A DNA stretch of 64,000 nucleotides from Eukaryota sp. TZLM1-RC (lineage: Eukaryota; Metamonada: BaSk clade). Shown one piece after another: positions 32,210-41,827 of the stretch (its first letter is position 1; every line of letters starts with the position of its first letter). The DNA lies in assembly GCA_040285825.1 (NCBI GenBank), contig JAUPSS010000011.1, positions 817,658 through 881,657 on the forward strand. The letters are read 5' to 3'. The notes below the pieces were generated by a model. That model had not been told where the DNA came from. It did no database searches and worked only from the letters and a program-made list of their open reading frames with translations. Position numbers and translations under genes: made by a program.

Positions 32210-33232
32210 TTGTTTTGTTTGTCCAAGGTGTCCAATTCTGCTGACCTTCTCTCACTTCTTTTTCATGCATCAGAAGACACAAAAGCTTGTGCTTCGGCGG
32301 CATGCTACTATCAGTTTATTACTCAATCTGAACTCGCATTATACTACTGTGTATCCATATCTCGATGGTTAAAACACTCCTTTGACGCCTCTAAATGGGG
32401 TACACACAAACGTAAACGGTCAAAAAAGCCCAAATGCACAGAAGTTGACATTTTGTTGGAGATAGTTGATAACGATCCGTTCATGTTTGTACATGAAATG
32501 GAGACTCTGTGTAGGAAAAAGTTTGGTATCACTTCTTCAGTGTCAACTATCCGAAGAATTCTTGTTGATTCAGGATGTGCATCAACAGTCCTCTACAACT
32601 GTAAAGAGAGTCTCCATCGTAACTATGAAGCATTTCTTTTGAAAGAAGATCTATTATTCAATCTCATCTATTTATTGACGAATTGAGTTTTCGAAACAAA
32701 GGATATTCTAAAAAGAACGTTCCTATTCATGCCAAAGCTGGAAAAATTAATGCACGCCAAATACCCTTGGTCGTTCGTATTAGTATTTTTGGATATGTGA
32801 CTTCGCATATGAAAGAAGGTCACTTCAGAAGAGCAGATTTTGTTGGCTTCTTGAAAGACTTAATCAGAGATGGTGTTATCGATTTCCAGGTCCACGTTTT
32901 GTTCTGATACTAGATGGCTATCGAATTCATAGGTCACCTGAAGTTTTTGCAGCTGTCAGTACAACAGGTATTAAATACATTCTTTTGCCCCTATAGTCCC
33001 CAAAATGTAATCCTATCGAGAGTTACCTCTCTATCTTAAGAAGGCGAGTTTGAAACGAAGCTAAGCTTTATCCTGACGTACCTGCTACCCAAATTATTTA
33101 TTCTTATCTTGAGAGCTTACGTAACTATAACTGTAACTCGCTTCTTAATCACTCTGGTTACGTTGAGCGACAAAATTACAAGTCGTCTTATGTGCACAGT
33201 GAAAGACTGAAGAGATTTGCGTCAACTGAATA
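32210..33232 (+). pseudogene. Tc1/mariner-type DDE transposase, broken
   Basis: The N-terminal half (32210-32686) holds helix-turn-helix DNA-binding sequence (FGITSSVSTIRRILVDSGCAS). A frameshift near 32670 leads to the catalytic core: LFIDELSFRNKGYSKKNVPIHAKA carries the first Asp; the second is in FVLILDGYRIHRSPEVF after another shift near 32890; the third acidic residue is the Glu of NPIESYLSILRRRV. A TAG near 32993 and further stops follow. This is the DDE_3/Tc1-IS630 arrangement. The copy is inactive. Inverted ends were not found by eye. Confidence 0.75.
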
Positions 33233-33389
33233 ATGATTTCTACAATATATAATTAAAATTTTTTTATCGTTTATTAATTATCTAAAACTAAAGCTGTGCA
33301 TGAGGATAACTGGCATTTTTACAAATGTTAAACATGAGTTCTGCATCTGCATTAAGCTGTGTGGGAATTGGAGCTGAGTTCAACATCGA

Positions 33390-33665
33390 TTAAACAATAT
33401 TATTAATTTCAGCATAGTATTTTGTTTTCAAAGTCTCTCTAAATGAGTTGACCTCTTCTTCGACTTGTGTTTCTTTTCTTTTGATAAATTGTACGATTTG
33501 GTCATCGAACATGGAGACTTCTTCAATGTCGTATTTGGGACTCTTCAACATTTTGAATCTGGCCACATTTTCAGAAACAATAGAGAGATCAGCGATTTTG
33601 TTGCTTTCATTAAGCATTTTGAACTCAACCCAAGCTTGAGTCGACATGCTCAGTGTACTATGCAT
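33390..33665 (-). CDS. hypothetical 91-aa frame, possible exon
   Basis: An open frame reading SMSTQAWVEFKMLNESNK, then QIVQFIKRKETQVEEEVNSF and a stop after EINNIV. It is Glu/Lys-rich and helical. A GTAAGA sequence upstream (near 33678 on the minus strand), preceded by another short open frame (DQQLEDQRQQNLQFIG), would suit a 5' splice site, but I cannot confirm an intron. Family unknown; could be transposon-derived. Confidence 0.3.
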   Translation of the reverse strand: MHSTLSMSTQAWVEFKMLNESNKIADLSIVSENVARFKMLKSPKYDIEEVSMFDDQIVQFIKRKETQVEEEVNSFRETLKTKYYAEINNIV

Positions 33666-33770
33666 GCTCTGAAGACTTTCTTACCAATAAATTGCAAATT
33701 TTGTTGTCGTTGATCTTCCAGTTGCTGATCTTATAGTGTCTTAGTATTATCTGGACAAATTTTTATAATT

Positions 33771-35221
33771 CGATTCTGTTGACTCAATTTGGAAATGAAT
33801 TAGAATCAATAGAAAATTTAAATATTGAGAAACATTTGAAATTCTTTTTCCTAAAAATCTGTTATTCTGGAAAATTTACTCATATTTTGAGATCTACATC
33901 ACCATCAATTTCTTTGGAGTTTTGTCGCATTTTTAATGAACAAAGAACCAATTTTTTAGCAAAATTATTGGAAATTGATGCATCTCAGTTACGAAGCCAC
34001 ATTTTTTGTGGTACAAATTTTTGTGGTGTTGATTTTCATAAATCAAGCTACCTTTGTAAAGCTGCCTTTATTGGAGGTGGAAAGAATTTTATTTATGAAT
34101 TTGTGAATCGTTTTCCTGAAAAAATTCATCTCATTGAAAATTGTGGCAGCTCTTATCTTATTTCTTTGCAACAGGAAATTGAAACACTTTCACCCAATAT
34201 TTGGACTAAATGTTTCCCCTCTGATATTGTGGAACTTCCTTCAAGAAGCTTGCTCTCCTTACCACTGACTTTTGCAAAATTGCAGAAAAAAATTTTGAAA
34301 GTTTTAGAAAACTTGGATTATATTGTACGTCTTAGCTTGGCTAAGGAAAAAAATCCCGTTTTTGCAAACTTTTTGATTGATCTTGAAGACAGTTGCTCAA
34401 GTTGCCCAATCTCCCAAATTCCCAACATTTATGGCCTTCTACTTAATGATCACCAATGGACCACTGCAATGAGAATGAGATGTTTTCTATGGCCTTGTTC
34501 ATTACTAAATGATTTAATTTGTCGCTGCAAGAGTGTTGTTACGCTTTCCCATATTTTAAACTGTAAGTATTTTATAACTTATCGCTCACTTGTTCATGAC
34601 TCAGTTCGTGATCAATTATATGCCATGTGCAAAAGTTTCAATATAGAGGCATTTATTGAGCCACTAGTTCGTAAGCTGTCTTCAGATCAAACTGATGATT
34701 CCTTTGGTAAAAGAAGGGCAGATTTAGTAGCTCCAGGGATCGATGGTGTTCTCAATGTTGTAGACGTTGTCTCAGTGGATGTTTGCAAAAATTCTGCTGC
34801 TCGTTTAGTGTATTCCGCTGACTCGCCGTTATCTAACGCCGAAAAAAAGAAGATAAAAAAAAATATGAAGAACCTTTGGCACAGTTAGGTAGAGTGGAAC
34901 ATGTGAAATATCAGTTTGTGCCGTTTGCAATTTCTCTTTTTGGCAATATTGGACCTTCAGGGTTGCACTTTTTTGAGAATTTCAAAAGAGTGTTACTGAA
35001 TAGGTCTGGTAAAACAATGAACTCCACTTTCTGGTTAAATAGAATTGTTTTTTGCATTTTCAAGTCTATTCCAACAATGATTTCAAAGGCACTTTTAGCT
35101 ATTGGTGTAGAATATGAACGTAATGCTGTGAGTAGGTTCAGTAATAGTGACGCTTGTTTGGAGGATATTGAATTCTAGATGGTTATTTTTATCTCAATAA
35201 ATATTCCAGTTTTTTTTAAAA
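33771..35221 (+). mobile_element. LINE-D insertion, plus strand, target duplication up to 14 bp
   Basis: A LINE-D copy of about 1.45 kb, 5'-truncated downstream of AYMDD, flanked by AAATTTTTATAATT at 33757-33770 and 35222-35235; the A-rich start may belong to the tail, leaving TTTTTATAATT (11 bp). The 369-codon frame from 33779 covers the region through the knuckle and endonuclease, then one lost base near 34862 (KKIKKNMKN for KKIKKYEEP) shifts it into the final 100-codon frame ending EDIEF. It is about 95% identical to the copy at 29147-30980. Confidence 0.9.
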
Positions 35222-35235
35222 AAATTTTTATAATT

Positions 35236-35886
35236 GTGCCTTTTCCAGCTCTTAACCAACCTCGAAGAGCTGAGTCTGAAATTGGTTTCCAATTTTTGCT
35301 TGTTAATTGTGCTTGTGGATGTTGCAAGTAACGTATTCTGGTTCCAAAGAGGTGTTTTTAGTTATGGCTGATGGTTCAAAATATTCTGCGAGAAACTCAA
35401 TAAGATAACAAAGTATTTATTGAATTTGCACACTTAATTAAATTACTGATAGTTGTTGAAAACAAAAACAATAGATTTTATCAATGAACATTAATCCTCT
35501 GACCACATCTCCGTTTTTCGGGGAAACACTCTAGAATTGATTGAGTCATTCATAGTTCACATTCCAAAAATCTATTTACTCTACGCTTTTCATCTACCAC
35601 TTTTCAAAACATTTGTGGTGTGGGCCAGCATAACAGACTATTTATCCCTTTTGATCCCAACAACAATTTGTATCATTGTGTTTAGCAACATTTATTCCAA
35701 GAGATTATGTCTAAATTAATTTCAGCATGTGTGAAGGATTTGTCACTCCTCTGCTGTTTATTATAGCAGTATTTGATGGTAGCAACTACTTTGTTAATTT
35801 TTTTCTACAAACAGAACTTGTGTTTTTACTATTTTTACTATTTTTTGCTATTTTTATGTGAAAATTAGCATATTATGTTTATCAAA
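35236..35886. other. spacer containing a 31-bp LINE-B tail scrap
   Basis: Bases 35413-35443 (TTATTGAATTTGCACACTTAATTAAATTA region) are an inverted LINE-B 3' tail with no coding part. I see nothing else recognisable in the interval. Confidence 0.5.
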
Positions 35887-35904
35887 ATATTTTTTATACT
35901 TAAA

Positions 35905-36694
35905 GATTCACGAAGATTTGGATTGTGTGCCACTAATGAAGCATTTGTAACAAAAATGAGATTATATTTGAACATCCCCATTAACCAATTATTATGAAAA
36001 GAAAAATGTATTTGTTCGAATTCACCTCAACTCACTTTGCGCCATGCTCTAAATTGCTCTAAATTGATAACTTATCGTTCTTCATTACATGATGCTGTTA
36101 GAGACACTGTTTTCAATATGGCACAAACTGCAAGGATATCGTGTATCAAAGAGCCCCTGCTGAAGGAAACACTTTCTCTGAATAATTTTGGTTCTGATGA
36201 TAGAGGTGATGTATACTGTGATTGGATTGATAATTCTGAAGCTATTGTTGACTTTGTCTCATGTAATGTTGCAAACGATACTTTCGTTCACAGAAGAAAA
36301 CTTAATCCTGTGGCTGCTCTGGATTTTAAAGCAAAAGAAAAACATAGAAAATATGATAAAGAAATTGAAGATGCAAATGTCGATAGAAATACACAGCTGG
36401 TTTTTATTGCTTTCCCATTTTCGATAAATGGAAGATTATCAGTTGAAGCAGAAACTTTTTTGGATGACTTCCAAAAAATGGTGAAAGAAAAAACAATGAA
36501 AAGATTTGATATTTTTTTATGGCGTTCACAGATTCAATTTGCCATTATTAATAGATTACCGCGGTTTTTCAATCGAATTAGAGAAGCTTTAGCTAGACAG
36601 CAAGCAAATCAAGATTTTGTAGAGGAAATCTTGGTTTAATGATAGTCGTCCCATTAGTTATGATTTAATTTAATCAAGTGTGCAAATTCAATAA
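35905..36694 (+). mobile_element. LINE-B insertion, long direct repeat flanks
   Basis: A 5'-truncated LINE-B starting at CGAAGATTTGG (RRFGLCATNE) and ending in the usual tail. It is flanked by ATATTTTTTATACTTAAA at 35887-35904 and 36695-36712; part of the right copy could be tail. A TGA at 35995 interrupts the 5' portion, and the 200-codon frame 36037-36639 carries an intact knuckle and endonuclease to the EEILV stop. Confidence 0.88.
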
Positions 36695-36959
36695 ATATTT
36701 TTTATACTTAAATTCAAATTTTGTTTTGTACACAGTTTTGGTCAGATAAACAGGTAAAATTTTTTCCATTATATACTCATTTTGTATTTGATCCCAATAT
36801 TTCAATGGATGCTGCATTAATAGTTAATTGATAAAGTTGATATAAAATATGTTGAAAGTCGTGACGCTATTCATGAAAGTTACATGAAATGTACCTCTTT
36901 CACCTCGTTCATTTGGATTCGTAATTGACTCTTTGTATAATTCGTACATCAATTTACAC

Positions 36960-37400
36960 TACATAAAAGTCTTTGTTACGATTCCTGTACAAGATTCACC
37001 GTATATGCTGACCTTCACACCCTTCAAAATTTCTGAGAATACAACGCAGACCTCCTTTAGTGCTCAAAAACTGTGCGATTTATTAAAATTAATTCTCAAT
37101 CAAATAGGAACAAAATGACACGTGTCATGTTGATCACAGGTGGCAATTGTAGCACCAACAAAAAAGTTGCACACCTATTTCATGTACTTTTTGTGGGCAG
37201 TACTGCTCACAGATTTAAACTAGAATTCCAGCCCAAAGAATTCAATTCTCACTTATCTGATGTATTTGATCAGCTTGATATTAGTAAAGCGGGTACCATG
37301 CAATTACAGAAATCTGAAAATACAATCGATGGTCCCCTTTTAGCAACGATGGCAAAAACTTTCCAAAATTCAAAAAATTTATTCATCAACAGTACCAACT
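36960..37400 (+). pseudogene. hAT transposase fragment
   Basis: Two overlapping frames shifted by one base at about 37116. The first reads LTFTPFKISENTTQTSFSAQKLCDLLKLIL, the second MTRVMLITGGNCSTNKKVAHLF, then TAHRFKLEFQ. The NCSTN...GC-HRF pattern is the central catalytic region of hAT transposases, with Gly where Asp is usual (GDNCSTN), so the second catalytic Asp seems lost. The N-terminal and dimerisation parts are missing. Confidence 0.65.
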
Positions 37401-37608
37401 GAACTAAAATGAACTAAATGGAATGTGGGAAATTCAACGAAATTTCAGGAAATTGTCAACAGAAAGCATAAAGTCAACCAGTGAAGGCGCAGAGGTTGTT
37501 ACAGAAACTGGGGCCACAGAAGCAGTCTCTTACCTATTACCTGAAAGCCTACAATTGATAAGGCTGCAATTGATTAGGTTGATTTAGTAGAAGGTTAATT
37601 AGTAAAAT

Positions 37609-38340
37609 TTATTCAAGCTGTTGTGTTATCAACATCTGTGATTTGAGTTCTTCCCTAGCTGAGGTCTGTAGTGTAGCTTGCATTTGTTTCAACAAATCTG
37701 ATTGTTGATCACTAATTTCATCCAGAATTGTCTGGTTATAATGCAGAGTTGAAAGCTTCTTCATCATGAGTAATGACACCTTCTATACTGGTGGCTGAGA
37801 GAGGAAAATTTCTCAAGTGCAATACCAGGAAATTCCAGATTAAGTTCACATGAAAAGTTGTCTAAAAGTTTGTTGTGTGCTTGAATCTTTCCAGGGAAAA
37901 GACCTTTTTGTACCACTTTGAGTCATTATACTGGTTTAATCATGTGGTCATGTTGTTGGTAAAAACTACAAAGCTATCAATGGTATCACGTGATATCACG
38001 TGATCATGTATCACCAATGGCTGCAGAGTTGGAGAGATCGGGAAGCTTTTCTAAGGGAGTAAAGGTAGCCTTGGTGAGACGTAGAAGGCGGGCAGCCAGG
38101 ACGGCAGACTGTGAATGGTTGATCTTGACTTGTTTGAGGGCAGAGAATACATTAGTTATGACACTACCTTTCGGCTCTGGAATTACAGGGTATTTAGCGA
38201 TGAAGCAGTGATAATGGGAGGGGACACCAGATCGAGATACTTGTCGTAGTTCAATTCAGCAATATTCAGAGGAACATTGAATATTGTGGAACAAAACGCT
38301 GTGATCAATCTTTTATCGTCCCGTGGAAGACTCAGTTGAG
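37609..38340 (-). pseudogene. decayed unidentified ORF
   Basis: Minus-strand coding-like pieces in order: RDDKRLITAFCSTIFNVPLN (near 38340-38230), then in another frame IPEPKGSVITNVFSALKQV ... LEKLPDLSNSAAIGDT (about 38215-37994), QKGLFPGKIQAHNKLLDNF (about 37915-37780) and MMKKLSTLHYNQTILDEISD to the stop at 37609. The pieces are separated by frameshifts. The composition is protein-like rather than random, but I do not recognise the family; a Gag-like or ORF1-like protein is conceivable. Confidence 0.4.
37985..38004. other. 20-bp perfect palindrome with two CACGTG cores
   Basis: Two ATCACGTGAT units placed back to back, each itself a palindrome containing the E-box CACGTG. It lies inside the decayed ORF region. 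Function unknown. Confidence 0.6.
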
Positions 38341-38509
38341 TGCATAGAACTTAAAAAGGGGTTTAAAAAAGTTTAAAAGGGGTTTTGTGAATGATTTTTT
38401 CCATCATTATATTATCACTAAATTATCTAGCCTCTACGTCAAATAAATAGATCCTGTGCCCACTACTCCACCTTCAGCAGTAAATACTTCATAAAGTTAC
38501 AAAACTACA

Positions 38510-39104
38510 AGTACGAAAAGTTATTTTGATTACGGGGTCAGTTTTAACACAAAATCTGAATATCAGATTGAGGAATATATCAAGATAACAGGACCTGTTG
38601 GTGTTATTCATAACCAAACTACGGTTGGACCGGTCAAATTGTGTCAGGAACAAGAAAACAGAATTGAAACATTGGAGGAACAAGTTGGTAAACATGAAAA
38701 TAAAATGTTCAAACAAGATGTTACAAGAGGACAATCACTCGCCTAAATCGAAAAATGTCAAAAAACGACCGGAACAATATCCATTTCTAAAGGAAAATTC
38801 AACAATATAACAAATGCTCTACATCGAATCTCAAAAGATTGCACTCCAAAGATAAATTAATACTGGGAACAAAATGGATCTAGTTTTGAGAATTGGGTTG
38901 GACAAGATTGGATTCGCAAATCAGTTCCACGTGGTTGGATTGAGTGGTATGTCATAGTATTTGCAAATGAAAATGGTTTTGGAGGTTATTCCATTCTGAT
39001 GGAAGAAAAATCCAGACAAGATAAAAGGTGGAAAAATATTTTGAATTCCAATCGACATTTATGTGGAGCTCGATTGATTGATCGATCAATCGTATATACG
39101 TAAC
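38510..39104 (+). pseudogene. decayed unidentified ORF
   Basis: The plus strand reads about 75 codons (SYFDYGVSFNTKSEYQIEEY ... QENRIETLEEQVGKHENK) to a stop near 38745, then after a gap about 80 codons (YWEQNGSSFENWVGQDWI, PRGWIEWYVIVFANENGFGG, KSRQDKRWKNIL) to a stop near 39104. The GW-x-x-WY ... RW pattern is reminiscent of uncharacterised proteins seen in fungi and protists, but this is weak. Clearly non-random and broken. Confidence 0.4.
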
Positions 39105-39297
39105 ATAACCCAAGTGATGACGTGGCAGTGACAACTAATGATCAATCTTGAATGGTATATACATTACATCCAAACCATTATAACCAAAACATCAACAACT
39201 TCCATACACTACTAACACATATATATGATCAGAATCTTGCCACCTGAAATTTAACAAAACCAAATATCAAAGGGTTGCGAGCGTTCGTAATTCTAGG

Positions 39298-39672
39298 CAG
39301 GCTTCTTTAAAGTTGTAAAGTATTTTAAGAACTTTATCTCACTTTACTTTTCTTTAAGGATCAAAATCATAAAGTTCCAATTTTTCAATAAGCAAAAGTA
39401 TATTGTATTTTTATCTGTTCAATAGGAACTTAGCACAAGTTTTAGGAAGAACTTCAATTACTTCACAAAGTGCCTTCCATTGGTCGGATGGTAATGAGGT
39501 CATTGAACACAAAAAGTGTTTGAAAGGTGTGAGAATATTATTGAAGAGAGAATTTAGAGAAATGGGCAAAAGGATTGAGGCAAACTTTATTGAATTTCCA
39601 ACACTAAAGGAAAGTTTTCAAAATTCTTTTGGAACTTTTAGAAACAATTTTCAGCAACTTTAAAGAAGCCTG
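39298..39672. mobile_element. hAT-type MITE, 375 bp, 18-bp perfect inverted ends
   Basis: CAGGCTTCTTTAAAGTTG at 39298-39315 is the exact reverse complement of 39655-39672. The flanking 8 bp are ATTCTAGG (39290-39297) and AATCTAGG (39673-39680), matching at 7 of 8, which is the target-duplication length of hAT elements, and CAGG is a usual hAT end. Inside is an 86-codon frame (39403-39663, QVLGRTSITSQSAFHWSDG ... FQNSFGTFRNNFQQL) that is not a transposase; it may be captured host sequence. It is non-autonomous. Confidence 0.85.
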
Positions 39673-41356
39673 AATCTAGGTCATGTTTCTCAATACTGAA
39701 GCTTGCGGGGTCGGGCATGCTGTTGCTTTGCCCTCGTACACCAAGAATACCTGACGTTCCCCTCTTTTGGTTTTCACATCCTTTCGATACTCATCGTCTG
39801 TGCTTCTGTTATTGATCGATCTTCACCACTTTATTGTTCTTGTTGTTATTGCTCATGATCATATTCCTTGCTAGTTCTTTCATTTCTATTCTTCCCTCTT
39901 GTTCAGAACAGTGCTCACCAAGCTACCCACCCAGAATCTCATTATTTTAACCATTTCTCTCTCAAGTTAATCAACTACACTCTTTTGCAGCTCTTTTTAC
40001 AATGGAATTTTTCCATCACTCTGACTCGAACCTGTGACTCTTGGTTTTCTGTTGGTTTTTGTTGCATGTGCTAATGAACCTTTTTTTATCATTTTCCTTG
40101 TTCAATCTAATGTTGATTTTGATGATGTAGTTGTTGTTGGTTGTCAATCTCAGTCTATTGTTACTTCTGATGGTACTATTGATTTAGACACTGTTTTTGT
40201 TCGTGATTCAACTGCCACTGATGATTACTTTGAATTAACCAAAACTACTTCTTCTTTTTTTAAAATTTAGAGTCTCTACAAATATTGTATATTTAATGAA
40301 CAAATGACCTTTAAATATTAATATTTTTATTTATTAAAAAATTGATAAGGGACAAGCTTTTTCTTCTTCTAGTTGTTTTCAGCAGCAGTAGTATTTACAC
40401 TATAAATCTTTTTAAGGGTTGTCTGAATCATTGCATTTTTGTTTTCCAATTCAAGAGTCTCTACTAAATATTGAGAATAATTCTCTTTATTTTCAGTCTC
40501 TATTCACAAATACATAAACGATTGAGTAATCATCAATCATGCAGTTTTCAACTGGTTGCGGTTGATTACGGTCAAGGAAGATCTGATCACGTGTGTCTGT
40601 ATAGTCTACATGCTTTTGGATTTTTTAGGTTTAATACGTGGTATTATTAATAATTATATTTTAACATGAAATCATATTTTGGGCAAATATTTTTCCAATT
40701 AATATTTGTCAATTATTACTTTTAATTTTTATTATTACTATTTGGGTTACTCTTGTTGTAAAAATTAACTCACTTCAGTTGATTTCGATTGACAGGAAAA
40801 AGGATGTTTACTGAAAATGGAATTAAATTCTTAAATTTGTTAAAGAAAAGTTTATTTATTTTAAGGTCTCCACACACCTTACAGAAGTAGTCTCTATTTG
40901 GAGCAAATGTTGTTGTTTTCAGCGCCCTCTATCTGCTTTTTTGCATTTCTTGTGTAGTTATTGTTGTGTTTAATTCGATGACTAACTGTTTCAATTACTA
41001 TTACTATTAGTGCTATTGTGTACTAAGTTTTGTGCTAAGTTTTTGTGGCTGATTTATTGGTCCCTTTGCACATCTCTTGAGTAGGGCTTGTGATATTCAT
41101 TTCACAGTAATATTATAGAAATGCCGTTTTTCATTGCTCAAACATCACTAGTTATCTCACTAATCCACTGTTTTTCTTTAGTTTAACAATATATTCTTAC
41201 AGATACAATGTCCAGCGGTTGGAAAAATTGCATTGGAAATTAATTGGGTCCTAATTTTTCGGGCGAATTAATTATTACAATGACTACATTAATTGGGCAA
41301 TTAATTACAATTGCCGGTGTTTCATTAGATTATTTCAAAAATACCATTTTTTTACA
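39673..41356. other. intergenic region with no confident gene
   Basis: AT-rich, with one weak candidate gene (40034-40270, listed separately). I see no transposon protein. The right end (41240-41340) contains repeated AATTAATT and GGGCAATTAATT stretches that could belong to the end of the hAT element whose last codons start at 41357. Confidence 0.35.
40034..40270 (+). CDS. weak candidate small secreted protein (78 aa)
   Basis: The frame starts MTLGFLLVFVACANEP, a plausible signal peptide, then FFIIFLVQSNVDFDDVVVVG and an acidic Thr/Asp-rich tail ending SSFFKI. No cysteine pattern and no recognised family. Only the signal-like start and biased composition support it. Confidence 0.25.
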   Translation: MTLGFLLVFVACANEPFFIIFLVQSNVDFDDVVVVGCQSQSIVTSDGTIDLDTVFVRDSTATDDYFELTKTTSSFFKI

Positions 41357-41733
41357 TCAAACAATTCTGTTCTCAAGTCCGTCAACTACGTTGTACACTG
41401 CAGATCTCAACATTTCTTCACTGCAAAAATCCCAATTATAGTTTAAAAGTAATTGCATCTTCAGATGGACGTCACTTAAACCATGACGATGCAGACCAAT
41501 CATTGACTTAGCTCTTCTGAATAGCCACTCAACCTCGACTGATGTGGATGAAATAAAAGACAAATCTATATAAGATCGATTTTGATCAATTGAGTGAGCA
41601 TTTTGACGGAGTTGTATCTTTTCCTGAACTGTTCGCTTTACACCAGCATCAGTTAAAGGAAGAGAAAGTGATGGAGGTGGTGTAAGTGAAGAAGTTGTTT
41701 CGAATCACGTTTACGTGAGGTTAAAGACTGCTC
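41357..41733 (-). pseudogene. hAT transposase C-terminal part (dimerisation domain)
   Basis: Minus-strand sequence DAGVKRTVQEKIQLRQN, then ISSTSVEVEWLFRRAKSMIG and HLKMQLLLNYNWDF, the hATC dimerisation signature, to a stop at 41357. The part next to LTR-3 (EQSLTSRKRDSKQLLH) is in a shifted frame with a stop. It is the downstream half of the hAT at 45680-46965; LTR-3 lies between them. Confidence 0.75.
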
Positions 41734-41827
41734 TGTTGGGTTGCGCACAAGTGAATAGGGGAAAAGTACGTTTATTATGCAAATAACACATTATAATAGT
41801 TGACACGTCATCATACCTAATGCTTCA
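41734..41827 (-). repeat. 3' LTR of LTR-3 (94 bp)
   Basis: Direct repeat of 45586-45679, nearly identical (GTGAATAGG versus GTAAATAGG). The Pol stop codon (41817-41819) is inside it. Confidence 0.92.

Noticed and set aside
33660-33700. Spliced gene using GTAAGA near 33678
   Set aside because: A single donor-like hexamer is weak evidence and no matching acceptor with an open downstream exon could be fixed.
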